A stretch of 58,584 nt of DNA, taken from NCBI GenBank assembly GCA_017694935.1, contig JADIME010000013.1:1-58584 (forward strand). Direction: 5' to 3'. Numbering within the stretch: the stretch's first letter is position 1; each line of letters starts with the position of its first letter. Below are positions 52,485-58,584 of this stretch, one piece after another. A model generated the notes under the pieces. It saw only the letters and a list, made by a program, of their open reading frames with translations. It was not told where the DNA came from and did no database searches. Both the position numbers and the translations under genes were made by a program. This DNA comes from Candidatus Merdivivens pullistercoris (lineage in GTDB: Bacteria > Bacteroidota > Bacteroidia > Bacteroidales > UBA932).

Positions 52485-55331
52485 CTAATTGTTGAAAAAA
52501 TCCTGTATCGTTTTTAAGGTCAGGCTGATGAACTTCTCGGGTCCTATCGTGTCTTCAAGATAAAGGAAATGGAAACGTTCGTAGCCGAATTTTTCGTTGT
52601 TCTTTTTAATGAATTCTGTTTCCATGAAATGTCTTCGGTCTGCAAACTTGGCCGCAAAAACTTCACCTTTGGTTTCGATAATAGCGATGCGGTTTATTGA
52701 ACCGTCATCTTTCCTGTCCATTATCAGAAAGTCCGGAGTGTATTTGCCTATGTATGCCCAAGACGTGCCGTTTCGTTTGTAACAGTCTATCTTGAACTCG
52801 GTCAGTGTGTCATCGCCATTGAAATATATTTCCAGTTTCTTGTCTTTTATCAATGTGAGTGATTGTATGAAATACATGCGTTCCAACGGGCTGTCGAAAC
52901 GGTACGGAAGATAGTGATATGTCTTTTCCCTTTCCGGATGCCGGTCGGTTGCAACTGCCGGAACCTCGATACCTTGAGATGCAAGTGTCTTTATGGCTGC
53001 AACTACATCAGGCGGAAGTGCCTTGGACGAAGGCTTCTCATCCAGTTCAATGATTTCCCTGACAACATTTTGCGGGGGATAAAATAATGATTCGTCATCA
53101 TTGGCAATTATGGGAGATGAGAGTTTTTCAATCTGGAGAAGCCCGGCATGGCATGGTATTGTCTCTTCTTTTATTGAGAAACCTCGCTTTGGAGTGAATG
53201 CGCAGCGGATGAGGGAGCGTATCCTGTCCTGGTCATATTGCTGGTTCAGGAAAAGTCCACCGTCTTTTCGTACCGTAATGCATTCAAATATTGCCTTCAA
53301 TTCATTTTCGAATCTTTTCAGTTCGCTTATGCTTAATGTGCCGAAACTTCCTTTCGCAATCAGCCAAATCCAGTGATTGAAATCAGTACGTTCGCCATCT
53401 TTGTTTTCATTGAAATAAACCGCCGTTTCCTCACCGGAAAAATCCTGTTGATGAATGAGGGTTTCTTCCGATTTCTTCAATATTTTCTCTGTCCGGAGAC
53501 ACTGTGCCGTATCATGGTGTTCATCCATGATAAGCGTACGGTAAGATACTTTCAGCTGATAAAAGTCTATGGGAGGGACTTTTAATTTGTCTATACGGGA
53601 AAAACGTTCTATGGATATCCCGTGATTCTGTTCGCTTGTATTCAGTTCTTGCAGAGAAATGTTTTGCTGCTGGCGTAGCTGTCTGTTCAGAATGTCGGCA
53701 TTGAATTTATTCAGCCAAATCAATGCATCCTCTTTTTCATGTTTTGTTACCTGTCGCAGGCAACGGCAGCATGTCTGCAATACCATATTGGTGGGACACA
53801 CGCCCTTGTGCGGAAGAATCACTCCCGTAAGGCTTTTACAATCCCAACCTTCTTTGCCTATTTGTACCAGCAATACGATGCGGATACGTGACAATTCAGT
53901 GTCGAGTGACAGAAACTCGGTTTCTGAACCTTCAGGTTTCGGGTATTTTTTGTTGCCGCCGTGGTATTTCAATATGGTTTCCGCAGGATTCAGACCGTAC
54001 GATGCGACCAGTTCGGATACTTGAGGCAGGATTTGCTCTTCAAGTGTCTCAATCTGTCCGCAATATATTGCCAGTTTGGCTTTTGTGCCATTTGGATAAA
54101 TTTTGTTCCCGTATTTTTCCAAAAACTCGTTTACTCCGTTATGTATTATGACCTCCGTGTCATTGTCGGAGTATTTGACCACTGGCTTCTTCAGGAAATT
54201 TCCGACTGCATTAATTAAAGGATAATGGTAAACGATATTGGATAATTCGGTGTTCCTGATTGTAAACTGCTCGGCCAACCGGATGTTTTCCGGTTTCTCC
54301 AGATATGGTGTGCCGGAAAAACCCAATACGCCGTTAAATGTGTGTCCTTTTGTCCATTCGGTCACAACCTGCCTGAGTTTGATTTCACTGTCAGCCGCGT
54401 GATGTACTTCATCGATATAAACGGCAAGGTTGGGAATTTTACCGATAATGCTTCGAAGTTCATTGGCCAATATTATCCTTTCCAAATCCTCTTTGCTGAA
54501 TACAGAGTCATCAATATCTTCACCGGCGCGGTCGAGTATTACTTTTTCCGCATTTGTAATGGACACGAGCCCGATAAGGTCTTCAAGCGGTTGGTGATTG
54601 TTGATTTTCTGGGCATTCGGATTTTTTAAAAGGTTGCTTTTCCTCGCGGATTTCTGTTCATCAAGTATTTCGAATTTTATGAGTTTTCTCAGATTGTCAG
54701 CCGCAGGATTTGGGATTATCCATGTAGGGTCGAATTCCTGAATATGTTTCAGGCTCGGTATGATTGAAGATTTAAGCCCTGAAGGGGCGAATATCATGAA
54801 ATTGTGTGCGAAACGCGGATTGTCGGGTTCATTCAGCGCAAAATATAGATCCAGGTAGATGAATGCCGCCATCAGATAGGTTTTCCCGGCTCCCATAGGG
54901 AGGCTGAAAAGGTAGTCGGCATAATCGATATTATAGAAAATCTTTCTGAATGCTGTCTGATAGTCGATTTTGTCAGGGTGTTCTTTAATGAACCGCTCCA
55001 TTTCAGGTGCCAGTTGCCGTCCATTCCGGTCGGTCAGTCTCGAATATTCCAGAAGCGCGGCGGCGGCTTTGTCGGAATTCAATATTTCGCGTGCCGTTAC
55101 CGATAATGGAATGGAATCCAAATCGATTGTGCAGAATGTCCCGTTTGTGAACAGTTTCCACAACGGTGTATTGTCACAGGCCAGTTTTAAATAAAGATAT
55201 GTTTTAATGGCTTCAATCTGTGCATCGCGCATTTGGCCGCGCATGATTATATAATTGATAAGTTCTTTGACCGTGCAGGCCGAAGAATCAAGCCATTCGT
55301 TCCTTTTCTTCTCTATCAGTTTATAGAACAT
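52485..55331 (-). CDS. Type III restriction endonuclease subunit (Res)
   Basis: A 948-aa SF2 helicase-nuclease. Walker A is 'SLPMGAGKTYLM' (146-151), motif II 'AVYIDEVHHAAD', motif III 'VLGFSGTPYLEK', motif V 'QIGKEGWDCKSLTGVILPH', motif VI 'QTCCRCLRQ', and a C-terminal PD-(D/E)xK nuclease 'PDFLIMDRKDDGSINRIAIIETKG' (P866-D867, E886, K888). All motifs for ATP-driven translocation and cleavage look intact. I start at MFYKLIEKKRNEW (55331), with GGGAAAA just upstream; the ORF-track start adds 22 residues that overlap little else. The gene precedes mod, the reverse of the usual Type III order. Confidence 0.9.
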   Translation of the reverse strand: MFYKLIEKKRNEWLDSSACTVKELINYIIMRGQMRDAQIEAIKTYLYLKLACDNTPLWKLFTNGTFCTIDLDSIPLSVTAREILNSDKAAAALLEYSRLTDRNGRQLAPEMERFIKEHPDKIDYQTAFRKIFYNIDYADYLFSLPMGAGKTYLMAAFIYLDLYFALNEPDNPRFAHNFMIFAPSGLKSSIIPSLKHIQEFDPTWIIPNPAADNLRKLIKFEILDEQKSARKSNLLKNPNAQKINNHQPLEDLIGLVSITNAEKVILDRAGEDIDDSVFSKEDLERIILANELRSIIGKIPNLAVYIDEVHHAADSEIKLRQVVTEWTKGHTFNGVLGFSGTPYLEKPENIRLAEQFTIRNTELSNIVYHYPLINAVGNFLKKPVVKYSDNDTEVIIHNGVNEFLEKYGNKIYPNGTKAKLAIYCGQIETLEEQILPQVSELVASYGLNPAETILKYHGGNKKYPKPEGSETEFLSLDTELSRIRIVLLVQIGKEGWDCKSLTGVILPHKGVCPTNMVLQTCCRCLRQVTKHEKEDALIWLNKFNADILNRQLRQQQNISLQELNTSEQNHGISIERFSRIDKLKVPPIDFYQLKVSYRTLIMDEHHDTAQCLRTEKILKKSEETLIHQQDFSGEETAVYFNENKDGERTDFNHWIWLIAKGSFGTLSISELKRFENELKAIFECITVRKDGGLFLNQQYDQDRIRSLIRCAFTPKRGFSIKEETIPCHAGLLQIEKLSSPIIANDDESLFYPPQNVVREIIELDEKPSSKALPPDVVAAIKTLASQGIEVPAVATDRHPEREKTYHYLPYRFDSPLERMYFIQSLTLIKDKKLEIYFNGDDTLTEFKIDCYKRNGTSWAYIGKYTPDFLIMDRKDDGSINRIAIIETKGEVFAAKFADRRHFMETEFIKKNNEKFGYERFHFLYLEDTIGPEKFISLTLKTIQDFFNN

Positions 55332-55369
55332 AATTTTCCCTCTTGGAGAACAAAGGTAATCATTTTTTT

Positions 55370-55678
55370 TCAGCATCCGCTCCCGTCGATGCTGCATGAA
55401 GCCCCTTCTTGTCCGTCTCCGGCAGGGCGGGAGTGTAGTCCGGCCTCTTCGGGTATCAGGGTGACCCGTCCGTCTTCAAGCACGAAGCACGGTATTCCTG
55501 CCGCTCCGGCCTTTCTGGCGCTATCGAAGGCAGGATTGTTGTCGCGCAGGCGGAGGAACTCCTTGAGTTTTCTTACGTGGCTGCCGATGTCGATGATTTC
55601 GTATCCGGATTTTCCTTCTATCTGTTTTTCCACCCATTCGCAGTCTGGGCAGGTGGGCATGCTATAGACTTTTATCAT
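55370..55678 (-). CDS. Glutaredoxin-like CPDC protein
   Basis: A 102-aa thioredoxin-fold protein. 'IKVYSMPTCPDCEWVEKQI' has a CxxC active site (Cys10, Cys13) and 'AGAAGIPCFVLEDGRVTL' contains the cis-Pro expected in glutaredoxins. The C-terminus adds two extra cysteines ('ASCSIDGSGC'), which are not standard. It is probably a cytosolic disulfide reductase; whether it uses glutathione is unknown. Its ATG overlaps the stop of the small membrane protein gene (ATGA), so the two are translationally coupled. The res gene begins 38 bases downstream. Confidence 0.82.
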   Translation of the reverse strand: MIKVYSMPTCPDCEWVEKQIEGKSGYEIIDIGSHVRKLKEFLRLRDNNPAFDSARKAGAAGIPCFVLEDGRVTLIPEEAGLHSRPAGDGQEGASCSIDGSGC

Positions 55679-55842
55679 GATTTTCCCTCTTCTTTTTTAT
55701 CTTCTTTATTGTCCGGTTTGCCGTCGAGGTCTATGCCGTGGGACTTGAATATCTTTTTCAGGTGCAGCCTGAAACCGAGGTTGATTAGCAGCACGACGGC
55801 TACCACTATTAAGATATAGATGATGACTGCAAGCGGTTCCAT
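55675..55842 (-). CDS. 55-aa single-span membrane protein
   Basis: A small gene below the ORF-track cutoff: 'MEPLAVIIYILIVVAVVLLIN' gives one transmembrane helix at ~4-22, followed by a positively charged 'RLHLKKIFKSHG' and a hydrophilic Lys/Glu tail ('NKEDKKEEGKS'). Its TGA overlaps the ATG of the glutaredoxin-like gene, a strong sign that it is translated. An upstream -7-type box (TAAATTTG) sits about 59 bases before the start. No family recognised; a membrane anchor or partner for the redox protein is a guess. Confidence 0.7.
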   Translation of the reverse strand: MEPLAVIIYILIVVAVVLLINLGFRLHLKKIFKSHGIDLDGKPDNKEDKKEEGKS

Positions 55843-55900
55843 AGTTCCGTGTGTTAATGACTTTATAATAAGGTTCCCGGTTTTCGGGTTTTGCCGGCAG

Positions 55901-55908
55901 CAAATTTA
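55901..55908 (-). promoter_or_regulatory. -7 box of the membrane-protein/glutaredoxin unit
   Basis: Minus-strand TAAATTTG followed by CTGCC matches TAnnTTTG. The three phased repeats lie directly upstream of it. Confidence 0.5.
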
Positions 55909-55922
55909 ATGAAAATTACCCG

Positions 55923-55968
55923 GAATTTTCCGGATTTCTTGAATTTTCCGAATTTCCTGAATTTTCCG
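55923..55968. repeat. Three GAATTTTCCG repeats at 18-bp spacing
   Basis: GAATTTTCCG occurs at 55923-55932, 55941-55950 and 55959-55968, exactly 18 bases apart, with similar spacers (GATTTCTT, AATTTCCT). On the minus strand the array starts 15 bases upstream of the -7 box, and it lies between two divergent promoters. Operator repeats for a regulator are a reasonable reading. The array is far too short for CRISPR. Confidence 0.6.
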
Positions 55969-56037
55969 AAAAAGCCAATCGGTAATTTGGTTACAAATCC
56001 CCGTAATAAAGTTACCGGCCCGTTCCCGGATGGCAAT

Positions 56038-56045
56038 TAATTTTG
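56038..56045 (+). promoter_or_regulatory. -7 box of the alpha/beta-hydrolase gene
   Basis: TAATTTTG followed by TCTCG matches TAnnTTTG; leader of about 30 bases. Confidence 0.5.
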
Positions 56046-56081
56046 TCTCGTGAATTTTTATGAGTTTTTAAGTAAAAAAAT

Positions 56082-57155
56082 ATGGGGACATTCAAAAAAT
56101 TATCCGTGGCCATAATGGCGTGCATTTTATGCGCAGGGTGTGGCGCGGAACAGGACGAACAACTTAATAATGAGAAATTTATGGAAGAAAAACTGAATCT
56201 TGCGGAAGAATGGGACAAGGTATTCCCGCAGAGTGACAAGGTCATTCATAGTAAAATAACTTTCCACAACCGTTATGGTGTGACCCTTGCGGCTGATTTG
56301 TACATTCCCAAAATGAAAAAAGGAAAATTGCCGGCAATTGCGATGAGCGGGCCTTACGGGGCGGTAAAAGAGCAGGTTTCCGGACTTTATGCACAGACGT
56401 TGGCCGAGCGTGGTTTTCTGACCATTGCCTTTGACCCTTCGTTTACGGGCGAGAGCGGGGGAGAGCCGAGGGCTGTTTCTTCTCCTGATATCAACACCGA
56501 GGATTTTTGTGCGGCGGTGGACTATCTGTCTGTCCGTGAGGATGTAGACCCTGAACGCATAGGCATCCTGGGCATTTGCGGTTTCGGAGGCTTTGCGGTG
56601 AATGCGGCTGCAATCGACACCCGTATAAAGGCTACTGTTGCCGTTACGATGTACGATATGACCAGGGTTTCCGCCAAAGGCTATTTCGATGCCGATGATA
56701 ATGCGGATGCGCGTTATGAAATGAAAAAAAGGCTCAATGCACAGCGTACTGAAGATTACCGGAACGGGACGTATGCCCATGCGGGAGGCAATCCCGAGGT
56801 AGCTCCGGCCGATGCTCCCCAGTTTGTCAAAGACTATGTCTCTTATTATAAGACGGAGCGTGGCTACCATCCTCGGTCATTGGGCTCTAACGATGGTTTC
56901 AATACTACAGCCGTCCTCTCTATGATTAACATGCCAATCCTTGCGTATGCCGGTGAAATCCGCAGTGCGGTGTTGCTTGTCCATGGGGAGAAGGCCCATT
57001 CGCGCTATTTCAGCGAGACCGTTTATGAAAAACTCTCCGGCGGAAACAAGGAGCTGCTGATTGTCCCGGGAGCCGTCCATACGGATTTGTACGACAACTT
57101 AGAGGTGATACCTTTCGACAGGATAGAGGAGTTTTACAATGAATATTTGAGATAA
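56082..57155 (+). CDS. Alpha/beta-hydrolase lipoprotein
   Basis: A 357-aa secreted lipoprotein (lipobox LCAGC, Cys20) with an alpha/beta-hydrolase fold. 'LPAIAMSGPYGAVKEQVSGLYAQTLAERGFLTIAFDPSFTGESGGEPR' resembles the YcjY/dienelactone-hydrolase-like group. The nucleophile elbow is 'LGICGFGGFAV', so the nucleophile position is Cys166 rather than Ser, as in dienelactone hydrolases and several members of this group. 'SAVLLVHGEKAHSRYFSE' and 'VPGAVHTDLYD' provide the late Asp/His region. Substrate unknown. Monocistronic, with a hairpin 22 bases after the stop. Confidence 0.82.
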   Translation: MGTFKKLSVAIMACILCAGCGAEQDEQLNNEKFMEEKLNLAEEWDKVFPQSDKVIHSKITFHNRYGVTLAADLYIPKMKKGKLPAIAMSGPYGAVKEQVSGLYAQTLAERGFLTIAFDPSFTGESGGEPRAVSSPDINTEDFCAAVDYLSVREDVDPERIGILGICGFGGFAVNAAAIDTRIKATVAVTMYDMTRVSAKGYFDADDNADARYEMKKRLNAQRTEDYRNGTYAHAGGNPEVAPADAPQFVKDYVSYYKTERGYHPRSLGSNDGFNTTAVLSMINMPILAYAGEIRSAVLLVHGEKAHSRYFSETVYEKLSGGNKELLIVPGAVHTDLYDNLEVIPFDRIEEFYNEYLR

Positions 57156-57638
57156 AATGAACTCTGCTGCGTAGTAAGGGGCAGGCATGTCTGTGATTTG
57201 ACAGGCATGCCTGTCCCAAGTAGTCCGCAATCCAATGTCAATGATGAATCGCTATCATTGAAAAATGGAATTGTTGAAATTAGCATTATTCCAGCTCGGG
57301 GCAAACCGGTAAAGCATGTATAAGTGTCCAATTCGGGAGCAACGCTTTCTTGCCGGAGAGGTATCCGTAGAATTTGCAAGACTCAAAGGAGGCTATGTCA
57401 AGTCCGTTTTTCCTTAGCCAATATGTGCATGAGCCAAGTCACCATTCCATCGAACGGTGGCAACATCATTTTCGGCGGTTTCCGATACTGCATGCGGAAC
57501 TGGCGTTCAACTCGCAGGAGGTAAATTTCGATAATATGGCGGAGCGTTTTCGAAATGGACGCCCGGTGTCTCATCGGTCTAAAGTGGGGCCACGATGAAG
57601 ACAACCTCCATACACGGACGGCCTGGGAAAGCCCCCTT
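57156..57638. other. 483-base stretch without a recognisable gene
   Basis: After the hydrolase terminator hairpin there is a short inverted repeat (TCAATGAT/ATCATTGA near 57238-57260) and small open stretches on both strands ('MYKCPIREQRFLAGEVSVEFARLKGGYVKSVFP' from about 57318; a 68-codon minus-strand ORF at 57398-57604). None matches a family I know, and neighbouring sequence is decayed, so these are most likely gene remnants. Confidence 0.5.
57178..57217 (+). terminator. Hairpin after the alpha/beta-hydrolase gene
   Basis: GGGGCAGGCATG pairs with CATGCCTGTCCC (12 positions, one G-U) around a 16-base loop, 22 bases past the stop. There is no T-run, so termination by this hairpin alone is uncertain. 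Confidence 0.5.
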
Positions 57639-57806
57639 TTATTCTTGCAGGCTTTCCGCTGTAAATTTCTTGCGGTGTTTGACGATGGTCTTCATGTTCG
57701 TCTGCGCCCATTCGGTCAGCTGGGTAATGAGCGGCACGAGCGAGCAGCCTATTTCCGTCAGGCGGTACTCGACCTTCGGCGGCACGGTAAGATATACTTC
57801 GCTCAG
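57639..57806 (-). pseudogene. HxlR-type regulator, 3' remnant
   Basis: On the minus strand 'SEVYLTVPPKVEYRLTEIGCSLVPLITQLTEWAQTNM' is the conserved C-terminal half of an HxlR-type winged-helix regulator, including the beta wing (VPPKVEYRLTEIG). The N-terminal half with the conserved cysteine and recognition helix is missing; upstream of ~57806 the frame runs into unrelated sequence. It is a truncated, presumably non-functional copy. Confidence 0.75.
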
Positions 57807-57893
57807 GCATTTGCCGGTGCTATGAAGAAAGCCTATCCTGACCTGCCCGGAGCGGACGGACTGGAAGATCTGGCCAAGGCACTGTACAAATAA
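57807..57893 (+). pseudogene. 3' fragment of an unidentified gene
   Basis: In the plus frame the sequence ends 'FAGAMKKAYPDLPGADGLEDLAKALYK' before a stop at 57893, followed by a hairpin like a terminator. It reads like the C-terminus of a normal protein whose 5' part is gone. It abuts the broken end of the HxlR remnant, back to back. The parent family is not recognised. Confidence 0.5.
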
Positions 57894-57904
57894 CATCAGA
57901 CGGT

Positions 57905-57934
57905 ATGTTCCGCTCCCAAGCCGGGGCGGAACAT
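57905..57934 (+). terminator. Hairpin after the gene fragment
   Basis: ATGTTCCGCTCC/GGGGCGGAACAT, 12 positions with one G-U pair and a 6-base loop, 11 bases past the fragment's stop codon. No T-run follows. Confidence 0.55.
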
Positions 57935-58379
57935 GTCATTAAGAGGGCAGGCCGAAAATCCGTGTCTTCCAGATCATGAAGCAGGAAAAGTGGACTCTTT
58001 ATTTTGTTACCGCACCGGACAAGCCGTGTTCGATGTGGACGATGCAATGGCACGGGAGATATATGCCGACAATCCCGTACTGCCGAGATTTTACAAGTCC
58101 TATGCAGATTTGGTCTATTTCCGGTTGTCCGCTGCAACACTTGATTATTATGACCTGATACCTGGAAAAGCCACGGCCAGGACGGCTGCCGACTGGATAG
58201 ACTCCTGTGTCATTACGGAGGCCGGAAACATGCTCCGCTATTCTGACATGAGTATCAAGGAGATTGTTGGCGGACTCCATTTCCCCGACCAGTCGTCCTT
58301 TACCAAATTTTTCAAGAGAAAAACAGGTCAGACTCCCCGCCAGTACAGCATCGGACCGCGCTCCGGTACTTCCGCTTAG
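57933..58379 (+). pseudogene. AraC-family regulator, degenerate 3' part
   Basis: The C-terminal ~60 residues are a good AraC second helix-turn-helix ('AADWIDSCVITEAGNMLRYSDMSIKEIVGGLHFPDQSSFTKFFKRKTGQTPRQY'). Ahead of it, 'FYKSYADLVYFRLSAATLDYYDLIPGKATARTAADWI' looks like a damaged first helix-turn-helix with insertions, and the N-terminal sensory domain is absent. The ORF of 148 codons starts arbitrarily inside the previous hairpin. A full-length AraC protein of this type has about 280 residues, so this is a remnant. Confidence 0.7.
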
Positions 58380-58429
58380 AAAAATCAGGCGGTTTTATGA
58401 AAAATAATGTCAATGTGTTGTTTTTTACT

Positions 58430-58437
58430 ACTTTTGC
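58430..58437 (+). promoter_or_regulatory. -7 box of the last gene
   Basis: TACTTTTG followed by CGG matches TAnnTTTG; leader of about 18 bases to the ATG at 58460. Confidence 0.5.
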
Positions 58438-58459
58438 GGTGAAATTCAACTATCATAAA

Positions 58460-58584
58460 ATGAACAAAGAATTGATTACAAGTAAGCTCCTGTTCCGGTT
58501 ATTGGCAGCAGTTCCGGTGTTATTGTCCGGATGCGCGGAATTTGAGGACTATTCATCCTCGAAGAATGACAGTGAGTATGTAGA
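58460..58584 (+). CDS. Lipoprotein gene, cut by window end
   Basis: The first 41 codons of a gene: a basic N-terminus, a hydrophobic stretch and a lipobox ending LLSGC, then an acidic, Ser-rich start of the mature protein ('AEFEDYSSSKNDSEYV'). It is absent from the ORF track because it runs off the edge. Nothing more can be said about its function; many Bacteroidales surface proteins begin like this. Confidence 0.65.
   Translation, partial: MNKELITSKLLFRLLAAVPVLLSGCAEFEDYSSSKNDSEYV

Noticed and set aside
55923-55968. CRISPR array
   Set aside because: Three 10-bp repeats with 8-bp spacers are too short for any CRISPR repeat-spacer structure and no cas gene is present.

Overview
The window looks like a chromosome segment of a Bacteroidales bacterium of intermediate GC. 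Pointers are: a FimB/Mfa2-type fimbrial locus with DUF3575/DUF3868 genes, a sodium-pumping methylmalonyl-CoA decarboxylase operon with its epimerase, GH29 fucosidase and DUF4301/DUF349 genes typical of the phylum, A-rich translation starts without clear Shine-Dalgarno sequences, and TAnnTTTG (-7 box) motifs 20-70 bases ahead of many genes. I cannot place it at genus level from the sequence alone. No rRNA, tRNA or CRISPR array was seen.

Layout. 1-7426 (minus): a five-gene fimbrial operon, DUF3575 - OmpA-like DUF3868 lipoprotein - fimbrillin - FimB/Mfa2 - large 906-aa putative tip protein, ended by a strong terminator and containing a nested hairpin just before the fimbrillin gene. 7550-8188: a DUF47 (Pit accessory) gene without a transporter. 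8286-12914 (minus): mce-mmdA-(lamin-tail/OadG)-mmdC-mmdB, which epimerises methylmalonyl-CoA and decarboxylates it to propionyl-CoA while pumping Na+. 13166-14653 (minus): TPR membrane protein and YebC. 14757-20501 (plus): recF, DUF721, pdxB, DUF4301, an orphan radical-SAM-type lipoprotein and ffh. 20535-25671: trmD (minus), then DUF349-yidC-yggS (plus). 25697-27676 (minus): surE-lpxB. 27803-28810: gap with a perfect terminator.

28975-34580 holds less conserved genes: two unrecognised proteins, a Bcp peroxiredoxin, a GH29 alpha-L-fucosidase, a convergent secreted protein, and a lone BRO-N antirepressor-like gene with a good promoter but a one-base C-terminal frameshift. 34640-41739 is a compact lysine/diaminopimelate operon (dapE, asd, lysC, dapB, dapA, dapD, aminotransferase) covering aspartate to LL-DAP by the succinylase route, followed by a Kef-type antiporter.

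43987-48664 carries an isochorismatase, a macro-domain protein, an ECF sigma factor with a downstream membrane protein, an HD-GNAT fusion and a secreted endonuclease/exonuclease/phosphatase-fold lipoprotein. 48728-55331 (minus) is a defence island that is visibly more A/T-rich than its flanks: Type III Res, Mod, AbiH, then a DUF169 gene that overlaps the end of abiH. Upstream of it are a glutaredoxin-like gene and a 55-aa membrane protein missing from the ORF track, with three 18-bp-phased repeats at their promoter. The last 2.5 kb has an alpha/beta-hydrolase lipoprotein, a decayed region (HxlR tail fused back-to-back with another gene's tail, plus an AraC remnant), and the first codons of a new lipoprotein gene.

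The observations I rate highest are the Res-Mod-AbiH-DUF169 cluster, the nested intercistronic RNA structure in the fimbrial operon, the phased repeats ahead of the membrane-protein/glutaredoxin pair, the HD-GNAT and lamin-tail/OadG fusions, the frameshifted BRO gene, and the deletion scar at about 57806.
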